A DNA stretch of 64,000 nucleotides from Nereida ignava (GTDB taxonomy: Bacteria > Pseudomonadota > Alphaproteobacteria > Rhodobacterales > Rhodobacteraceae). The position numbers were made by a program, and so were the translations under genes. Each line of letters starts with the position of its first letter. Position 1 is the first letter of the stretch. The stretch lies in NCBI RefSeq assembly GCF_001049735.1, contig NZ_CVPC01000016.1:1-64000 (forward strand), in the 5' to 3' direction. The notes under the pieces were generated by a model that worked only from the letters and a program-made list of their open reading frames with translations, was not told the DNA's origin and searched no databases. Of this stretch, positions 36,199-45,081 are shown one piece after another.

Positions 36199-37328
36199 GG
36201 CGCGCTCCTTTTCAGCTGATCGACCTCTTGGGCGAGGTCTTTGATGGCCTCGACAAGGAGGCCGACGAGATTGCCATAAGCGAGGCGCAGCACTCCCTCC
36301 GTCTCGACAACCGCTTCCGGTGCGACCGCCTGCACGTCCTGGGCAATGAGGCCCATCTGCCGTGCATCACTGCCCGCCATGGAAAAGGTGACGCCGCTCA
36401 GCGCCTGCACTTTGGCCAGCGCCGCGTGGATCGGGGCGATGTCGGATTTGAGGCGCGCGTCTGAGGAGGAGACGAAGTTCGGGGCGGTCACGGCACCGCT
36501 GAAGGTCGCTCCCGACAGGCGGGCAAAGGCGCTGGCGTGGTTGCCATCGAGAAGGTCGGCATCAATGCCAGAGCCAGACCCATCCACGGTCACCAGCTTG
36601 GCGCGGACCTGCGCGGCCGTGTCGGGAGACCCATCCGCCCCTGCGGGGCCTTGTGGACCCGTAGCCCCGGTGGCACCCGTGGGACCTGCAGGTCCCGTCG
36701 CACCTGTTGCCCCTGTCGCACCGGTTGAGCCTTTCAGGTTGACGTAAGCACCCCAGGTCGATCCGTTGAAAAAGCGAAGGCTGGTTCCGGACCACTGATG
36801 GGCAGGCGTTGGTCCTGTTGGCCCTGTCTGACCCTGCGGACCGGTCGCGCCTGTGTCACCTTTTGGGCCTGTTGCCCCGGTCGGACCTGCTGGACCTTGC
36901 GGTCCAGTTGGGCCGGTGTCGCCCTGAGGCCCAGTTGCACCGGTTGCCCCTGTGGCACCAATTGCACCCTTGAGATTGACGTAAGTGCCCCAGGCGGTGC
37001 CGGTATTGAACCGAAGGCTCGTACCAGACCATTGATGCGCCGGCGTTGGACCCGTGGCACCCGTTGAGCCCTGCGGACCCGTTGCACCTGTCGCGCCAGT
37101 ATCCCCCTTTGGTCCTGTTGGCCCGGTCGCACCTTGGGGACCGGCCGGTCCGGTGGGGCCTTGCGGTCCAGTCTGTCCGAGTTCGATCACGGTTTCGGCG
37201 CCGGAGACACGTTTCAGGAAGAGCTTTCCGTCAGTAACATTTACGGCGAGTTCTCCGGCAGCGAGTTGCGCCGTGCTGGGTACCCGGCCGGCCACGGTCG
37301 TTCGTTTTACCAGAACGGTATTTGCCAT
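36195..37328 (-). CDS. Tail fibre with collagen-like repeats and S74 intramolecular chaperone
   Basis: A 377-residue trimeric fibre. Residues 1-50 match the N-terminus of a sister fibre (MANT..KRT). Gly-X-Y repeats, mostly G-P/A-T/Q, occupy about 51-93, 121-172 and 201-232, split by two copies of a 27-residue module (95-121 and 174-200, beginning [13 protein letters not shown]). Residues 283-377 form a peptidase S74-type chaperone; SDARLK gives the Ser289/Lys294 pair that self-cleaves in this family, and the end is a coiled coil. It would recognise the host surface, possibly the neighbouring capsule. Confidence 0.88.
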   Translation of the reverse strand: MANTVLVKRTTVAGRVPSTAQLAAGELAVNVTDGKLFLKRVSGAETVIELGQTGPQGPTGPAGPQGATGPTGPKGDTGATGATGPQGSTGATGPTPAHQWSGTSLRFNTGTAWGTYVNLKGAIGATGATGATGPQGDTGPTGPQGPAGPTGATGPKGDTGATGPQGQTGPTGPTPAHQWSGTSLRFFNGSTWGAYVNLKGSTGATGATGATGPAGPTGATGATGPQGPAGADGSPDTAAQVRAKLVTVDGSGSGIDADLLDGNHASAFARLSGATFSGAVTAPNFVSSSDARLKSDIAPIHAALAKVQALSGVTFSMAGSDARQMGLIAQDVQAVAPEAVVETEGVLRLAYGNLVGLLVEAIKDLAQEVDQLKRSAP

Positions 37329-37330
37329 GA

Positions 37331-38314
37331 TCAGAATGTCCCACCGTCAAGGGTGATCCCGTTGATCGACCCACCGGTGATCGCGACATTGCTGGAGGCT
37401 TGCGTGGCCATGGACCCCAGTCCGAGGTTCGACCGCGATGTTGTCTTGTTCGGTAGGTCTGAGAGGTTCGAGGCTGCCGATAGCTTGCCCGCCAGCGCGT
37501 TCGTGACCGTGGTCGCAAAGTTGGGATCATCGCCCAGCGCGGCCGCCAATTCGTTCAGCGTGTCCATCGCTCCGGGCGCGGCATCAATAAGCGCACCGAT
37601 GGCGGCAGCCACAAAGGCTGTTGTCGCAATCTGCGTTGTGTTCGTACCGGCCGTTGCCGTGGGGGCCGTCGGCGAACCTGTAAGGGCAGGTGATGCGTGA
37701 GCGGCCTTTGCATCCAGCGCCGTCTGGAGTCCCGTGACTTGCGCGATCGAATGGCTGTGGCTGGAGGGCGTGAAGCTTGTGGGCTTGCCCGTGATCCCAG
37801 ACCAAGGAACGGCATCTGCAATTTCCGCGGCATCCACCTTGCCATCATTGTCCGTGTCATAGGTGGATTTTGCCATGTCGCCGGCGCCAAAGCCGGCAAT
37901 GGCGTCATTGACGAAGGCCGTCGTTGCAATCTGCGTCGAGTTCGTGCCCGCGACCGCCGTCGGCGCCGTGGGTGATCCCGTGAAGGTGGGTGACGCCAAG
38001 GGCGCTTTCGCCGATAGCAGACTGTCTACCTGCGACTTGCGAACAAGGTCGGTCCCGCCGCTGGCATCTTGTCCAGATTTTGGCACGAGAGAGAAGGTTT
38101 TGGCCCCACCAACTGTCTGCGTGCCCACCAGCGCCAGAAAGCCACCACTCCCTGCTATGGGGACGATGGAGGTCGCATTGCCGTTGCCGTCATCGCCCTT
38201 TCCGACATAGACCGTATTGTCGACCTCGTTATGGGCAAGCTCGCCGGATTTTAGTGCAGCGGGCGCACCCGCCACGCCCGAGACACGGCGTTTGAGTTGG
38301 ATGGTATTGGCCAT
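37331..38314 (-). CDS. Phage tail fibre protein
   Basis: A 327-residue fibre. The start [10 protein letters not shown] and the following [20 protein letters not shown] are typical phage fibre N-terminal domain sequences. Two tandem units with [13 protein letters not shown] and [11 protein letters not shown] (near 105-135 and 200-235) flank a WSGITGKP element, and the C-terminus ([23 protein letters not shown]) matches fibre ends that attach to another subunit. It sits two bases before the S74 fibre gene and overlaps the collagen-like small gene by one base. Confidence 0.85.
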   Translation of the reverse strand: MANTIQLKRRVSGVAGAPAALKSGELAHNEVDNTVYVGKGDDGNGNATSIVPIAGSGGFLALVGTQTVGGAKTFSLVPKSGQDASGGTDLVRKSQVDSLLSAKAPLASPTFTGSPTAPTAVAGTNSTQIATTAFVNDAIAGFGAGDMAKSTYDTDNDGKVDAAEIADAVPWSGITGKPTSFTPSSHSHSIAQVTGLQTALDAKAAHASPALTGSPTAPTATAGTNTTQIATTAFVAAAIGALIDAAPGAMDTLNELAAALGDDPNFATTVTNALAGKLSAASNLSDLPNKTTSRSNLGLGSMATQASSNVAITGGSINGITLDGGTF

Positions 38315-38520
38315 CAGAAGAAGCCTCCGTTGATGGGTGTATCAGTGGGCAGGATCGTGATGCCCGGATCACCTTGATCGCCCTTGTCGCCTTGTGGGCC
38401 TGTCGCGCCCTGCGGACCTGGCTGGCCGCCGAGGCGTATGCGGAAAGGCCCGGAGACAACGCGCACCTTGATCGGCGCTGTGATGGTGATCGGGCCCGTT
38501 TGCAGCGTTGTTGCGCTCAT
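38314..38520 (-). CDS. Small collagen-like tail protein
   Basis: A 68-residue protein with a beta-rich N-terminal half (GPITITAPIKVRVVSGPFRI) and Gly-X-Y repeats from about residue 32 to 52 ([19 protein letters not shown]). The end ITILPTDTPINGGFF resembles fibre caps. It overlaps the next fibre gene by ATGA and is probably a short fibre or a fibre connector. Confidence 0.7.
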   Translation of the reverse strand: MSATTLQTGPITITAPIKVRVVSGPFRIRLGGQPGPQGATGPQGDKGDQGDPGITILPTDTPINGGFF

Positions 38521-38879
38521 GGGCTTAGCCCTCGCGTCACCGGCATCATCACGGGGATTTCGAGAAGGAAGCCCAAGTGTAGGTCTGGCTCGAGATCGGT
38601 GCGCACCAAATCCAACACCACGCGCCCAGGTGGGAGCACCGCGGTTTGGGACGGTGTCAAAGACAGTTCCAGCACAGTCTCAGTGACGTGCTGTATCCCG
38701 CCATTGGCGCTGGACAGTTCTGCCAGCAGCGCTGGATCACTGGGTTTGATGCGCAGATGACCGGTATAGCTTGCACCGTCCGCAAAAACCGATGCCTCGG
38801 CCTCAATCTGCAGACGCCAAGCGTAGCCGATGAGAATGGCCGGGCCCTCGCTCAAAGTGGCCACCGTCATGGTTGCCAC
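38517..38879 (-). CDS. Putative tail/fibre accessory protein
   Basis: A 120-residue beta-rich protein, positioned between the spanin genes and the small collagen-like gene and overlapping both. The composition resembles baseplate upper-fibre (BppU-like) N-terminal domains: alternating hydrophobic strands, the segment SDPALLAEL, and LSLTPSQTAVLPPGRVVLDL. No firm family can be named. Confidence 0.6.
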   Translation of the reverse strand: MATMTVATLSEGPAILIGYAWRLQIEAEASVFADGASYTGHLRIKPSDPALLAELSSANGGIQHVTETVLELSLTPSQTAVLPPGRVVLDLVRTDLEPDLHLGFLLEIPVMMPVTRGLSP

Positions 38880-39070
38880 CCGCAGAGCCGCGCGCCGACT
38901 TCGTTATGGGCAACGATCTGGGCCAGAGTGCCGTCGCTCATCAGGTCCTGGCGCGAGGGGCGAATAGGCTCGGCCCAATCGCAATCGTCCCGCAAAACTC
39001 GCGGGTCAATCGCGCATCCAGCGGTCAGCCCGACGCTCAAGATCAGTACGATCAGTGTTTTGAAGGTCAT
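38867..39070 (-). CDS. Rz1-like outer membrane spanin lipoprotein
   Basis: A 67-residue lipoprotein starting at the second ATG of its open frame. A signal peptide (residues 1-18) ends in the lipobox LTAGC with Cys19; the mature part is short and has a Pro near the start. It overlaps the i-spanin gene by 65 bases in another frame, the usual Rz/Rz1 arrangement. Together the two fuse inner and outer membranes at lysis. Confidence 0.75.
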   Translation of the reverse strand: MTFKTLIVLILSVGLTAGCAIDPRVLRDDCDWAEPIRPSRQDLMSDGTLAQIVAHNEVGARLCGWQP

Positions 39071-39263
39071 GACGGATGTCCTTGGACTTTTGCAGCGCGC
39101 GGACACGGGCATCGGCGCGGCGGATGGCGAGGTCGGCCTCTGCGGCGTGCTTGCCCTGGCGGATCAGGAGCCAGATGGCGACGCCAACTGCCGCAACAAT
39201 CGCGCCCCAATAGGCAAAGCGTCGACCAAGGCCGGAGAACAGCGTGGTCAGGATGGCAATCAT
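39006..39263 (-). CDS. Rz-like inner membrane spanin
   Basis: An 85-residue protein with a single N-terminal transmembrane helix (about residues 15-33) and a charged helical periplasmic part rich in Ala, Arg, Glu and Lys (AEADLAIRRADARVRALQKSKD), as in i-spanins. The overlap with the lipoprotein gene in the +1 frame supports the call. It overlaps the preceding gene by four bases. Confidence 0.75.
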   Translation of the reverse strand: MIAILTTLFSGLGRRFAYWGAIVAAVGVAIWLLIRQGKHAAEADLAIRRADARVRALQKSKDIRHDLQNTDRTDLERRADRWMRD

Positions 39264-39478
39264 GCGGGTGCCCCCGGTGAGAGGGCCAAACAGCGCGTAT
39301 CGAGCAGCAGCACGGTTTGCCCGCGCGCATCGGCGCCGGCCCGCATGTGTTCATACGTACGGACAGCGGCATCTTCGCAGGCGATAAAGTCAGGAAAGCG
39401 AACTGGGCTGATCCCACTGCCGCAGTCAGGCAGGCTGTCGCCCGCGATGCAGGAGACAACGATCAAGACCCAGGTCAT
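39260..39478 (-). CDS. Small prophage protein with N-terminal signal, unknown function
   Basis: A 72-residue protein whose first 13 residues are a hydrophobic segment resembling a signal peptide (VLIVVSCIAG). Four Cys are present (C9, C19, C33 and the one in DTRCLAL). It lies between the endolysin and spanin genes, coupled to both by overlaps. A lysis-related or periplasmic role is inferred from position. The start was chosen at ATG 39478, which overlaps the endolysin stop. Confidence 0.6.
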   Translation of the reverse strand: MTWVLIVVSCIAGDSLPDCGSGISPVRFPDFIACEDAAVRTYEHMRAGADARGQTVLLLDTRCLALSPGAPA

Positions 39479-40407
39479 GGCGTTTTCCCCGTGCGATGGT
39501 CGTCGATCCGGGCCGCCTTGGCGCGTAGGGCATAGATCACCACGCCAATGAACACCGCCGCGCCGATCCATGGCAGGACATTGGAAAGCGCGTTCTCCAG
39601 CCCGATTAGCGTCAAGACGCGCCCGGCCATGTCTCGGACCTCTTCTGCCTCCATAAGCGCAGGGGCAATCTGACTGCCGATCGAGCCCGCTGCACCAATG
39701 ACACCGAGACCGATCTGCGCATTGGAGGCTGTTACGATCCGGCTTTCCGCGGGCGCACCAGAAGCCCTATCGGGTGTGATCTCCCGAGGCGTGGCATCTT
39801 CCAGCGCTTCGGTCAGCGCAACGTCGATGATGGGCACGAGGGCCAGGTCGTTGTCCTGCCGAAAGGCCAGGATGGCAGCGCGGGTGCGCGGCCCGATCTT
39901 TCCATCGATCTGACCCACCTCGTGATAGCCGAGTTCCTTTAGACGTCCTTGCACCTCCTCGACGGACATCGTCACGCTTGGCGCGACATTGCCCGCGCGC
40001 CGTACCCCGAGGAGCTTTGAGACCGGGTAGCGCTTCACATTGACGGCGTCGTCCTGGTTGCCGCCAAGGCCCCAAACCCAAGCGCCCTCGATCCGGTCGA
40101 TAAAGAACACATGGCCCTGCCAGCTGGAGGAGCCGCGCGGGATCACACCGATGTCGCCCTGCTGGGCGTCTGCCACCTCGATCGGGATGCCCCAGTCGAG
40201 ATAGGAGCGCGCCGTCAGCTTGCGGGTGGATTTGATCCCGGCCTTCTCGAGGCAATGTCCGACGAAGGCCGCGCACCAGGCCACAGAGTCGTGTTCGACC
40301 CAGTCGTGCCCCACCGAGGCATACATCTCCATGATGACGGGATTGTCGGCGGGCCCCGGCCCCTCGGTTGTGCCGATGTAGCTGCGGGCGATGTCGAATG
40401 GTGTCAT
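39475..40407 (-). CDS. Endolysin: CHAP-like amidase/peptidase with peptidoglycan-binding domain
   Basis: A 310-residue cell wall hydrolase. The N-terminal CHAP/NlpC-like domain (TIGR02594-like) has Cys45 (VAWCAAFVG) and His99 (WQGHVFF). A peptidoglycan-binding helical repeat follows (SVEEVQGRLKELGY near 147-160), then a linker and a C-terminal transmembrane segment near residues 275-297, which may tether it to the inner membrane. ATG 40407 was chosen with GGGAGAGAACC in front of it. It follows the holin gene. Confidence 0.82.
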   Translation of the reverse strand: MTPFDIARSYIGTTEGPGPADNPVIMEMYASVGHDWVEHDSVAWCAAFVGHCLEKAGIKSTRKLTARSYLDWGIPIEVADAQQGDIGVIPRGSSSWQGHVFFIDRIEGAWVWGLGGNQDDAVNVKRYPVSKLLGVRRAGNVAPSVTMSVEEVQGRLKELGYHEVGQIDGKIGPRTRAAILAFRQDNDLALVPIIDVALTEALEDATPREITPDRASGAPAESRIVTASNAQIGLGVIGAAGSIGSQIAPALMEAEEVRDMAGRVLTLIGLENALSNVLPWIGAAVFIGVVIYALRAKAARIDDHRTGKTP

Positions 40408-40481
40408 GGTTCTCTCCCATGCAATGCAAAACGCCGCCCCAGACGGGGCGGCGCGTAGGATTTCCGTAAGTGGTGGGCGGG

Positions 40482-40793
40482 TTATTTCTTGCGGCAGAGC
40501 CAGGCCGCCAGCAGAGCTTCCGCCCCACGCGGGCCCAGATAAGCGAGAGTTGCCACGAACCCGGTCGAGACCGGCTGTGATAGGCCGATGTAACGCGCCG
40601 CCGCCTCCCCGATCAGCGCCATGCCGACGGCGACGGGGATTTCCCAGAGGAGTTCCTTGCCGAAGAAGCGGCGGTTGCCGAGCTTTACCTCCCCCGAATG
40701 CCACATCAGCCGTCCGGTGAAGGCACCAATCAGCGTGGTAACCGCCCCGCCGAAGAACGAGTTGATCATGTCGATGAACCCACCGTCATTCAT
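40482..40793 (-). CDS. Holin, phage superfamily III-like (LydA type)
   Basis: A 103-residue protein with three hydrophobic stretches (about residues 12-25, 48-66 and 76-97) and a basic tail (LCRKK). It lies before the endolysin gene and overlaps the S74 fibre gene upstream by four bases. The form fits LydA-type holins. It should time lysis by making lesions in the inner membrane. Confidence 0.7.
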   Translation of the reverse strand: MNDGGFIDMINSFFGGAVTTLIGAFTGRLMWHSGEVKLGNRRFFGKELLWEIPVAVGMALIGEAAARYIGLSQPVSTGFVATLAYLGPRGAEALLAAWLCRKK

Positions 40794-41446
40794 GGGCGTG
40801 CCTCCTCAAGCGCCGCCACACGGGCGGCCAGTTCCTTGACGGCCTCGATCAAAAGGCCGGTGATATTGCCGTAGGCGACGGAGAGCTGGCCCGCCTCGTT
40901 GTCTCTGACGACTTCGGGCAGCACGGTCTCGACCTCCTGAGCGATGACGCCGATCTGGCGGCTTCCATCCATGGTGAAGCGCACCCCGCGCATGGCGGAG
41001 ACCAGAGCCAGCGCATCGGCGATGGTCTCGATCTCGGACTTCAACCGCGCATCTGACGAGGAGACAAAGTTCGGGGCCGTGACGACGCCGGTGAAGGTTG
41101 CTCCGGACAGTGCCGCTTTTGCCGCGATCGCCGCGTCATAATCGGCTGCGGATTTCGTGGCCATTGTGCCGAGCCCAAGGTTGGTGCGAGCTACGGCCGT
41201 GTTCGCGAGCCCCGCCAGATTGCCTGCCGCATCCAGCAACGCATCCCAGCCCGTGTTCGTGGCGTTCCGGCGGCGCAGAACCGGCGGAGAGACCGAGGTG
41301 TCGACCCAGAGCATACCTGCCGTCGTCGCTGTTGGCGCCGAGGCCCCTGCGCTCGTCGATTGCAGGGCGGCGATCACCTCGTTGATCCGCGCCCGAACGG
41401 CTGCGCCCGCGTCGTTCGCGATCACAAAGCTGGATGTCTGGGGCAT
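40790..41446 (-). CDS. Tail fibre with S74 intramolecular chaperone
   Basis: A protein of about 218 residues from ATG 41446 (a second ATG lies seven codons upstream). The N-terminal region (MPQTSSFVIANDAGAAVRARIN) is a common start of short phage fibres, the middle has SGATFTGVVTAPNFV, and the last 95 residues are an S74-type chaperone with SDARLK, closely resembling that of the fibre at 36195-37328. The two share the segment [15 protein letters not shown] exactly, showing a duplicated chaperone module within one prophage. Confidence 0.82.
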   Translation of the reverse strand: MPQTSSFVIANDAGAAVRARINEVIAALQSTSAGASAPTATTAGMLWVDTSVSPPVLRRRNATNTGWDALLDAAGNLAGLANTAVARTNLGLGTMATKSAADYDAAIAAKAALSGATFTGVVTAPNFVSSSDARLKSEIETIADALALVSAMRGVRFTMDGSRQIGVIAQEVETVLPEVVRDNEAGQLSVAYGNITGLLIEAVKELAARVAALEEARP

Positions 41447-41548
41447 TTCAGCGTTTTCCGTTCTCAATCAAAAAGGCGTGCAGGCATTCGCGCTCAAAGC
41501 GCAGCCGAGAGGCAGCGAATGCGTGTGCCTGAGGGGCGCAAAGCGCGT

Positions 41549-44095
41549 TCACGCGACCTCATCGGCATAGAGCCGTAATTGGCTGACGATGGGCGTGTAG
41601 GACGCGTCCTTCGTCGTGAGATGCGCCCGCGCTTCCACCGCGCGGGCCTCGATTTCGTGGTTGTCTAGGCGACCCCAAGGACCCCAAACGGGGGCACCCG
41701 CTGGATCGTCATCGGTCTCGCGGATCTCGAATAGCACGTCGATCTCTGCCCCAGCCGATCCGTCAAAGTCGGCCCATGTGTCCATGAGTGCCGTTCGCGC
41801 ATCGATCCGGTCATTGAGCGCGAGCGCCGCCACGCCGATTTCGGATCGGAGGCGGACACGTTTCACCGCGCCGAGATCGAGCCCGGCGGCAAAGCCGTAT
41901 TGCCCCTCCATCGTGCTGACCTGCGTCACGCCATTTGCCGTCGCTGTAGCGAGCGTCAGGGTCGAACCCGTAACCTGTAGCCCAGATTTTGGACCGACAA
42001 AGCCGGGATCGGCCTGCAGGAAGTCTAAGGTCGAGAAGGCCAGCACCTGCGCGCCCTTGGTCGAGACGCGTGTTTCGGGGCCAGCGCGCCCGCCGCTGTC
42101 TTCAGCCCGCACCAGATACGTGCCGGGTTTCAGCGGTACGACGGCGATGGCCTCGCCGCCCGAGACCCGGTCCATCGAATAGCTGTCGGCCCAGGTTGCC
42201 GTCGCTTCCTTTGAGTGCCGGATCACGATGTTGCCGCCCACGCGGACGTCGGGATCGGCCGAACGCGTCCACTTCAGGATCGCAAGGCCACCTGCCGTTT
42301 GCAGGGTCACATTCTCGAGTTGGGCCGGAGGGGCGGTGAGCCCGAGGATTTCGGCTTGTGTTTCCTGCCAGGGCGAGGAGACGCCCAGAACCGAGATCGC
42401 TTTTACCCGGAAAGCCCAAGCCCCCGGTGCGATGTCGCGAATTTCAAGCGCAGTTCCGTCGGTGCGGCCATAGTCGATCCAGTCGGCCCCGCCAGAAAGT
42501 TTGCCCTGCAGCTGATAGGCCGCGACAAACCCAGACGGTGCTGCCTCCCACGCAATGCGTGCCAGAACCTTCAGCCCGCCGCCGTCTCGAGTGACATAGA
42601 GGTCCTCGGTGACCTGCGGCGCGCCGGGGGCCGGGATGTCATACGCATTGGGCAGCGCCGTGCGCGGGGCGGCGGCGTAGATCTGCTGCTCGGATGCCGA
42701 CCAGTCATAGACCAAGGGCGAGGTCTCGCGCAGGACCAGCTCTGGGAGGAGCAGCGCGCCATCGCCCGATGCCGTCAAATCGAGGCTCACCCCATGCACC
42801 TCGAAGGGTTTGGCGGCAAAGCCCCAGCGGGCATAGGAGAGCGTCACCACATCGCCCACTGTGGCTGCCCAGGCTGAGAGCTTGCCCGACAGCCGCACCG
42901 TCATCTGCCGACGCGCGCGTTCGAGCTCAATCTTGGCCAGCCGCTGCGCCATAGACGCCGAGATCGTGAACGGCAGCGAGATGTCGCGCCATTTCTGTTC
43001 GCCCCCATCCTCGGCGAGGTAGACATCCGAGGCATAGGCCGGGAAGTCGTCAGGCTGCCAGTCGTTTTCGGGACTGACGAACTGCCCGCGCACGCCGTTG
43101 AAGTTGGACGACATCGTCACACGCGTCGCAAGGGTGAGCCCGCCCTCGCGGACATGGTCGGAGGTGAGCGCCACATCAGGCGCGCGCCACGCGCCCGCGT
43201 GGATACGCCAGGATCCACCCGAGAAAGCGCAGCGACCGGCGAAGGACGACAGCATCCCCTCGATGATGGTCTTCGGGACCTCGGAGAGGGTGATCACGCC
43301 GTTGCAGGCATAGCGCGGCTCAGACCCACCACCGGCCAGCGGGACGGTCTCATCGCAGATGTTCGCGGCCTCGACCAAGGACATCTCGTCAATCCCGTCG
43401 GGCTGGCCGATGCGCGCGCCAATGCCCCAAGTCGGATTGGCCATGTAATCTGCTAGGCAGAGGGCGGGGTTTTCTGAGTAACCTGCCGTTTGTGTTCGAG
43501 GGTCCCAGATGTCGTCCTTACCCTCGAGATCGACCGTGATGTTCGGGATCCCGCCCGGGAAGGCGTCCTGGTCATAGGTGAGGCGCAACCGGATCGCGGC
43601 ACAGCCGCGCAGCCGGTGGTTCTCGGTCCATTTGTCCGGCAACGCTGCCTTGAGGCCCGCGAATGCGGTCTGATTGGCGGCGCCCAGTTTCTTCTCGACG
43701 ACAACCTTTCCGGCCCAGCGGCCCTGCGCGGTCCCGGCGGCATTTATCGCCACTTCGCCTTCGAAATAGATGGCCCCAATCGATTTGACCCGATGCGTGG
43801 CCAGCACGATGACCAGATCGAGGAACTTATTGTCCGACCCCGAGGAGTGCAGGAAGACGATCACCCCACCTTTGCGGGTGCGGCCGTAGACGAGGTCGCG
43901 CGGCACCACCGGCTCGCGGATCGTGACCGTCCGCGGCTGCATCGTTGTCTGCGGTTTCGGCATCAATGCCTGCGCCGCGTAGGATAGAAGCAGCGTGCCG
44001 CCGATGCGCAGAAGGGCTGCGCCAATCCCGCCTGCAGCCAAAACGCCGCTGATCGCCCCCGCGATCGCGGTGACGGCTGTCACGATGAAGGGCAT
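41549..44095 (-). CDS. Tail tip attachment protein J-like
   Basis: An 848-residue protein with a hydrophobic N-terminus (residues 5-42), a region like the phage tail attachment proteins (VYGRTRKGGVIVFLHSSG, LVLATHRVKSIGAIYFEGE) and a hub-like body, followed by fibronectin-III-type beta domains from about 500 to 690. These are hallmarks of the lambda J/TipJ group that binds the receptor and triggers DNA ejection. It is flanked by the tail hydrolase-like gene and a fibre gene. Confidence 0.85.
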   Translation of the reverse strand: MPFIVTAVTAIAGAISGVLAAGGIGAALLRIGGTLLLSYAAQALMPKPQTTMQPRTVTIREPVVPRDLVYGRTRKGGVIVFLHSSGSDNKFLDLVIVLATHRVKSIGAIYFEGEVAINAAGTAQGRWAGKVVVEKKLGAANQTAFAGLKAALPDKWTENHRLRGCAAIRLRLTYDQDAFPGGIPNITVDLEGKDDIWDPRTQTAGYSENPALCLADYMANPTWGIGARIGQPDGIDEMSLVEAANICDETVPLAGGGSEPRYACNGVITLSEVPKTIIEGMLSSFAGRCAFSGGSWRIHAGAWRAPDVALTSDHVREGGLTLATRVTMSSNFNGVRGQFVSPENDWQPDDFPAYASDVYLAEDGGEQKWRDISLPFTISASMAQRLAKIELERARRQMTVRLSGKLSAWAATVGDVVTLSYARWGFAAKPFEVHGVSLDLTASGDGALLLPELVLRETSPLVYDWSASEQQIYAAAPRTALPNAYDIPAPGAPQVTEDLYVTRDGGGLKVLARIAWEAAPSGFVAAYQLQGKLSGGADWIDYGRTDGTALEIRDIAPGAWAFRVKAISVLGVSSPWQETQAEILGLTAPPAQLENVTLQTAGGLAILKWTRSADPDVRVGGNIVIRHSKEATATWADSYSMDRVSGGEAIAVVPLKPGTYLVRAEDSGGRAGPETRVSTKGAQVLAFSTLDFLQADPGFVGPKSGLQVTGSTLTLATATANGVTQVSTMEGQYGFAAGLDLGAVKRVRLRSEIGVAALALNDRIDARTALMDTWADFDGSAGAEIDVLFEIRETDDDPAGAPVWGPWGRLDNHEIEARAVEARAHLTTKDASYTPIVSQLRLYADEVA

Positions 44096-44110
44096 GAAAC
44101 GGGTCCGGGT

Positions 44111-44524
44111 TCAGATGGGCCAGGCAAGCCGGCAGGAGGGCAGCGGTACGGTCACGAGGCCTTCAGGTGCCATGCCAACCGCTTGGGCCCCGGTACAGAC
44201 GCCAAAGCCGAGGCCGGTATCGGCCAAAACGATATCGCCGCGCCCAGCCAAAAGAACGGCCGAGCGTGGCTCACCCAAAAGAGCTCGACCCATCTCCTCG
44301 AGCGAGGCCCAGCCCAAGCGGCGCATTACCCGCTCGCCGCCGAGCGCTGTGGTGTAGCGCCCGCGCCAGAGGGACGCGACATCCTCACCGCCGGTCAGGA
44401 TCATGCGCGTCTCGAAGGCAAAGGTCGGGCAGTCATGCACGCCCCAAACGAAAGGACGCGCGCGGGCGGTATCGATCGCTGCTGCAAGCAGGCGTTCCCA
44501 GTGGTGAACGCGGGGGAGCATCAT
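44111..44524 (-). CDS. Tail-tip associated NlpC-like/DUF6950 protein
   Basis: A 137-residue protein. The HWERLLAAAIDTARARPFVWGVHDCPTFAFE segment resembles NlpC/P60-type phage proteins, with Cys29-32 region (HDCPTF) and a later GDIVLA strand, but the catalytic His is not obvious. Its position just before the J gene matches the tail-assembly peptidases of other siphophages and the GTA. The name DUF6950 is my recollection, not searched. Confidence 0.65.
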   Translation of the reverse strand: MMLPRVHHWERLLAAAIDTARARPFVWGVHDCPTFAFETRMILTGGEDVASLWRGRYTTALGGERVMRRLGWASLEEMGRALLGEPRSAVLLAGRGDIVLADTGLGFGVCTGAQAVGMAPEGLVTVPLPSCRLAWPI

Positions 44525-45081
44525 CCGCGCCCCCAGGTAATTTCGCGATCCTGGATCGCGGTGACGTATTCGAACCCGAGATCGCCCGGGAACAGCACCT
44601 GCTGGCTTTCATGGGTGTAGCGCCAGGTCCGCGCCACGGTGAGATCGATCAGACGGCTTTCATAGCTAATGGTGATCGTACAGGTATCGGCATCGTCCTT
44701 GATTTCTGGCACATCGAGCCGGCCCGAGAAGGCCTGAACCGGATCGGCGATGATGCTGCCATCCTCGGCCAGAAGCCCCAGCCAGATCCTGCCCGGCAGG
44801 CCCTGACGCGCTTCATCGATCGCCATCTGCACGAGATCCAGTGGCACGCCGGAAAGCGAGACGGCCGTGCCGCCGGCCACGACCTCTCCGGTTTCGTCGA
44901 TGGCCCCGAGCCCGAGCAAAGACCCAGCCCCCGCCCAAGCCTGGCCGTTCCAACTGACCTCTCCCAATCCCGACCAGATCCGGACCCAGCCCGTGGCGAA
45001 CTGACCCTCGAAGAAGATGACGGGCCTGAGGCTTTGATCGGCCAATGCCGTGGCGAAGGCGACGGTGAGATCGCGGCTCAT
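44521..45081 (-). CDS. Tail tip protein (DUF2163-like)
   Basis: A 186-residue beta-rich protein. The sequence (SLRPVIFFEGQFATGWVRIWSG, ..LDLVQMAIDEARQGLPGR) is like the DUF2163/GTA-type tail hub component that precedes NlpC-like and J-like genes. ATG 45081 overlaps the stop of the upstream DUF2460-like gene by one base; the longer open frame has an unlikely N-terminus. It overlaps the next gene by four bases. Confidence 0.65.
   Translation of the reverse strand: MSRDLTVAFATALADQSLRPVIFFEGQFATGWVRIWSGLGEVSWNGQAWAGAGSLLGLGAIDETGEVVAGGTAVSLSGVPLDLVQMAIDEARQGLPGRIWLGLLAEDGSIIADPVQAFSGRLDVPEIKDDADTCTITISYESRLIDLTVARTWRYTHESQQVLFPGDLGFEYVTAIQDREITWGRG

Noticed and set aside
36600-37200. Short periodic repeats that look like a CRISPR or tandem array
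   Set aside because: They are codon repeats of Gly-X-Y collagen-like fibre sequence with 9-base periodicity and no constant repeat-spacer structure.
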